Source: Fimbriimonadia bacterium (lineage in GTDB: Bacteria > Armatimonadota > Fimbriimonadia > Fimbriimonadales > GBS-DC). Taken from it: DNA of 64,000 bases. Positions 63,001 through 64,000 of the stretch are shown in pieces. The DNA lies in NCBI GenBank assembly GCA_026129765.1, contig JAHCHP010000002.1, positions 1 through 64,000 of the forward strand. The letters run 5' to 3'. Position 1 is the first letter of the stretch; every line of letters starts with the position of its first letter. The notes beneath the pieces were generated by a model. The model made no database searches. It was not told the DNA's origin and was given only the letters and a program-made list of their open reading frames with translations. Position numbers and translations under genes: made by a program.

Positions 63001-63651
63001 TTAGTTTTCCCGGAAGGGGAAGCCCATCAACTTCAACAAGGCTAACGCCTCTTCGTCGTTCTTTGCGCTGGTGCAGATTGTGATATCCATGCCGCGCGTC
63101 CGGTCGACCTGATCGTAAACGATCTCTGGGAAGAGCAGTTGCTCTTTCAGTCCCAGCGAGTAGTTGCCGCGCCCATCGAACGAGCGAGGAGAGATACCCC
63201 CAAAGTCCCGGATTCGGGGCAATACCACACTACCTAACTTCTCCAGAAAGATATACATCTGGTCGCCGCGCAGGGTCACTTTGCAGCCAATGCGGTTGCC
63301 TTGTCTCAGGCGGAAATTAGAAATCGCTTTTTTCGCGGTGGTGGTGACCGGTTTTTGTCCCGTGATAATCGCCATTTCCCGGATCGCGTTCTCCAACAGT
63401 TTCGGTTCTTGTTCGCCCTTACCCACGCCCATATTGACCACAACTTTGACCAGTTTCGGCACTTGCATCGGATTCGTATAGCCGAACTGCTGTTTCAGTT
63501 CATTGACCACATGCTCCTGGTAGCGTTTGCGCATGCCCGGAACGATCTTGACTCGCTCGTCGCTTATTTCATAGCCGCGATCCGATTTCTGCTCTTTGGC
63601 TCCTTTCTTCGGAGCGGCAGCGGGTTTCTGAGGTTGTTGTTGCTTAGCCAT
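63001..63651 (-). CDS. rplE: Ribosomal protein L5
   Basis: 216 residues, about 35 longer than typical. The extension is at the N-terminus and is rich in Gln, Lys, Pro and Ala ([20 protein letters not shown]). The core is standard: [56 protein letters not shown] and the C-terminal [20 protein letters not shown] precedes the ATG. It binds 5S rRNA with L18. Confidence 0.97.
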   Translation of the reverse strand: MAKQQQPQKPAAAPKKGAKEQKSDRGYEISDERVKIVPGMRKRYQEHVVNELKQQFGYTNPMQVPKLVKVVVNMGVGKGEQEPKLLENAIREMAIITGQKPVTTTAKKAISNFRLRQGNRIGCKVTLRGDQMYIFLEKLGSVVLPRIRDFGGISPRSFDGRGNYSLGLKEQLLFPEIVYDQVDRTRGMDITICTSAKNDEEALALLKLMGFPFREN

Positions 63652-63680
63652 AATTTTCTCCTGACGATTTCACGCCTGCT

Positions 63681-64000
63681 TTATGCGATCACGTCCACAA
63701 TTTCGCCGCACCGTTTACATTTTCGCACCATGTGATTATGTTCGCCTCTGATCCGGGTCACCCGCGACGGCTTCTCGCAGTGGGGGCAGACCAGCATCAG
63801 TTTGCAGGCAAACATCGCGCCGGGCATCTGGATTCGTCCCGATTGCTGTTGGGCGGCGGCGGTTGGCATGGCAGGTCGCCGTTTGATATGTTTCGTGATG
63901 ATGTTCACGCCTTCCACGACGGCGCGGTTATGGCGCGGCATCACGCGCAACACCTTGCCCGTCTGTCCTTTGTCTTTGCCGGACAGCACGTAAACGGTGT
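63681..64000 (-). CDS. rplX: Ribosomal protein L24, 5-prime end outside the window
   Basis: The visible 106 codons start with TVYVLSGKDKGQTGKVLRVM, so the first residues lie beyond position 64000; the GTG at 63989 is an internal Val codon. The KOW motif is complete. The C-terminus has a zinc-ribbon-like CPHC ... CKRC pair (LVCPHCEKPSRV; RKCKRCGEIVD), seen in many L24 proteins. Confidence 0.95.
   Translation of the reverse strand, partial: TVYVLSGKDKGQTGKVLRVMPRHNRAVVEGVNIITKHIKRRPAMPTAAAQQQSGRIQMPGAMFACKLMLVCPHCEKPSRVTRIRGEHNHMVRKCKRCGEIVDVIA

Overview
The window looks like a chromosomal segment of a free-living, probably thermophilic or moderately thermophilic member of the Armatimonadota (Fimbriimonadales-like). 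This is an inference from three things: PEP-CTERM proteins with a Gly-Ala-Leu-rich, RRRKK-ending C-terminus; a prepilin-like H-X9-DG C-terminal domain; and a Gram-negative-type envelope toolkit (RND efflux with TolC, AMIN-amidase, PilT). No phage, IS element, CRISPR array, rRNA or tRNA gene was recognised.

Left part (1-22.3 kb). A Crp-type regulator converges on an unrecognised two-gene cassette (869-3626). A secreted putative glycoside hydrolase and a MNT/HEPN pair follow. Next is a four-gene efflux operon (tetR-tolC-MFP-RND, minus strand) whose promoter carries a striking tandem operator array. After it come mannitol-1-phosphate dehydrogenase, a beta-propeller/pseudopilin hybrid, pth, two ABC-2 permeases without an ATPase, an AMIN/amidase_3 cell-wall hydrolase, a TIGR03790-like protein and a GH130 glycosidase.

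Middle part (22.3-40 kb). Three arrays of paired, inverted REP-like units flank two paralogous PEP-CTERM genes that also share their terminator. They are followed by a large polytopic membrane protein, gcvH-gcvPA, and a decaying patch in which a DUF4143 ATPase and a Uma2 nuclease carry in-frame TGA codons. Then come pilT-rqcH, an M28 peptidase-argG operon, and a divergently transcribed CHASE2-adenylate cyclase.

Right part (40-64 kb). A strong promoter drives atpBEFHAG (F-ATPase a, c, b, delta, alpha, gamma). The beta and epsilon genes are not here, as in the cyanobacterial atp1/atp2 split. An acyl-CoA dehydrogenase and an acyl-CoA ligase (fatty-acid activation and oxidation) follow. From 64 kb back to 49 kb on the minus strand runs a long ribosomal superoperon: rplX-rplE-[EF-G paralogue]-rpsN-rpsH-rplF-rplR-rpsE-rpmD-rplO-secY-adk-map-infA-rpmJ-rpsM-rpsK-rpsD-rpoA-rplQ-truA-rplM-rpsI, with a chromate transporter appended. 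An EF-G-2-like GTPase gene sits inside the spc operon, and an internal promoter precedes rpmJ.

Promoters across the window repeatedly show a -10 of the form GGTAnAAT, and at least two of them abut a start codon closely enough to predict leaderless mRNAs. The most unusual items are the two-gene cassette at 869-3626, the operator array at 13443-13525, the TGA-interrupted gene patch at 29.4-31.3 kb, the EF-G paralogue inside the spc operon, and the structured leader before the first PEP-CTERM gene.
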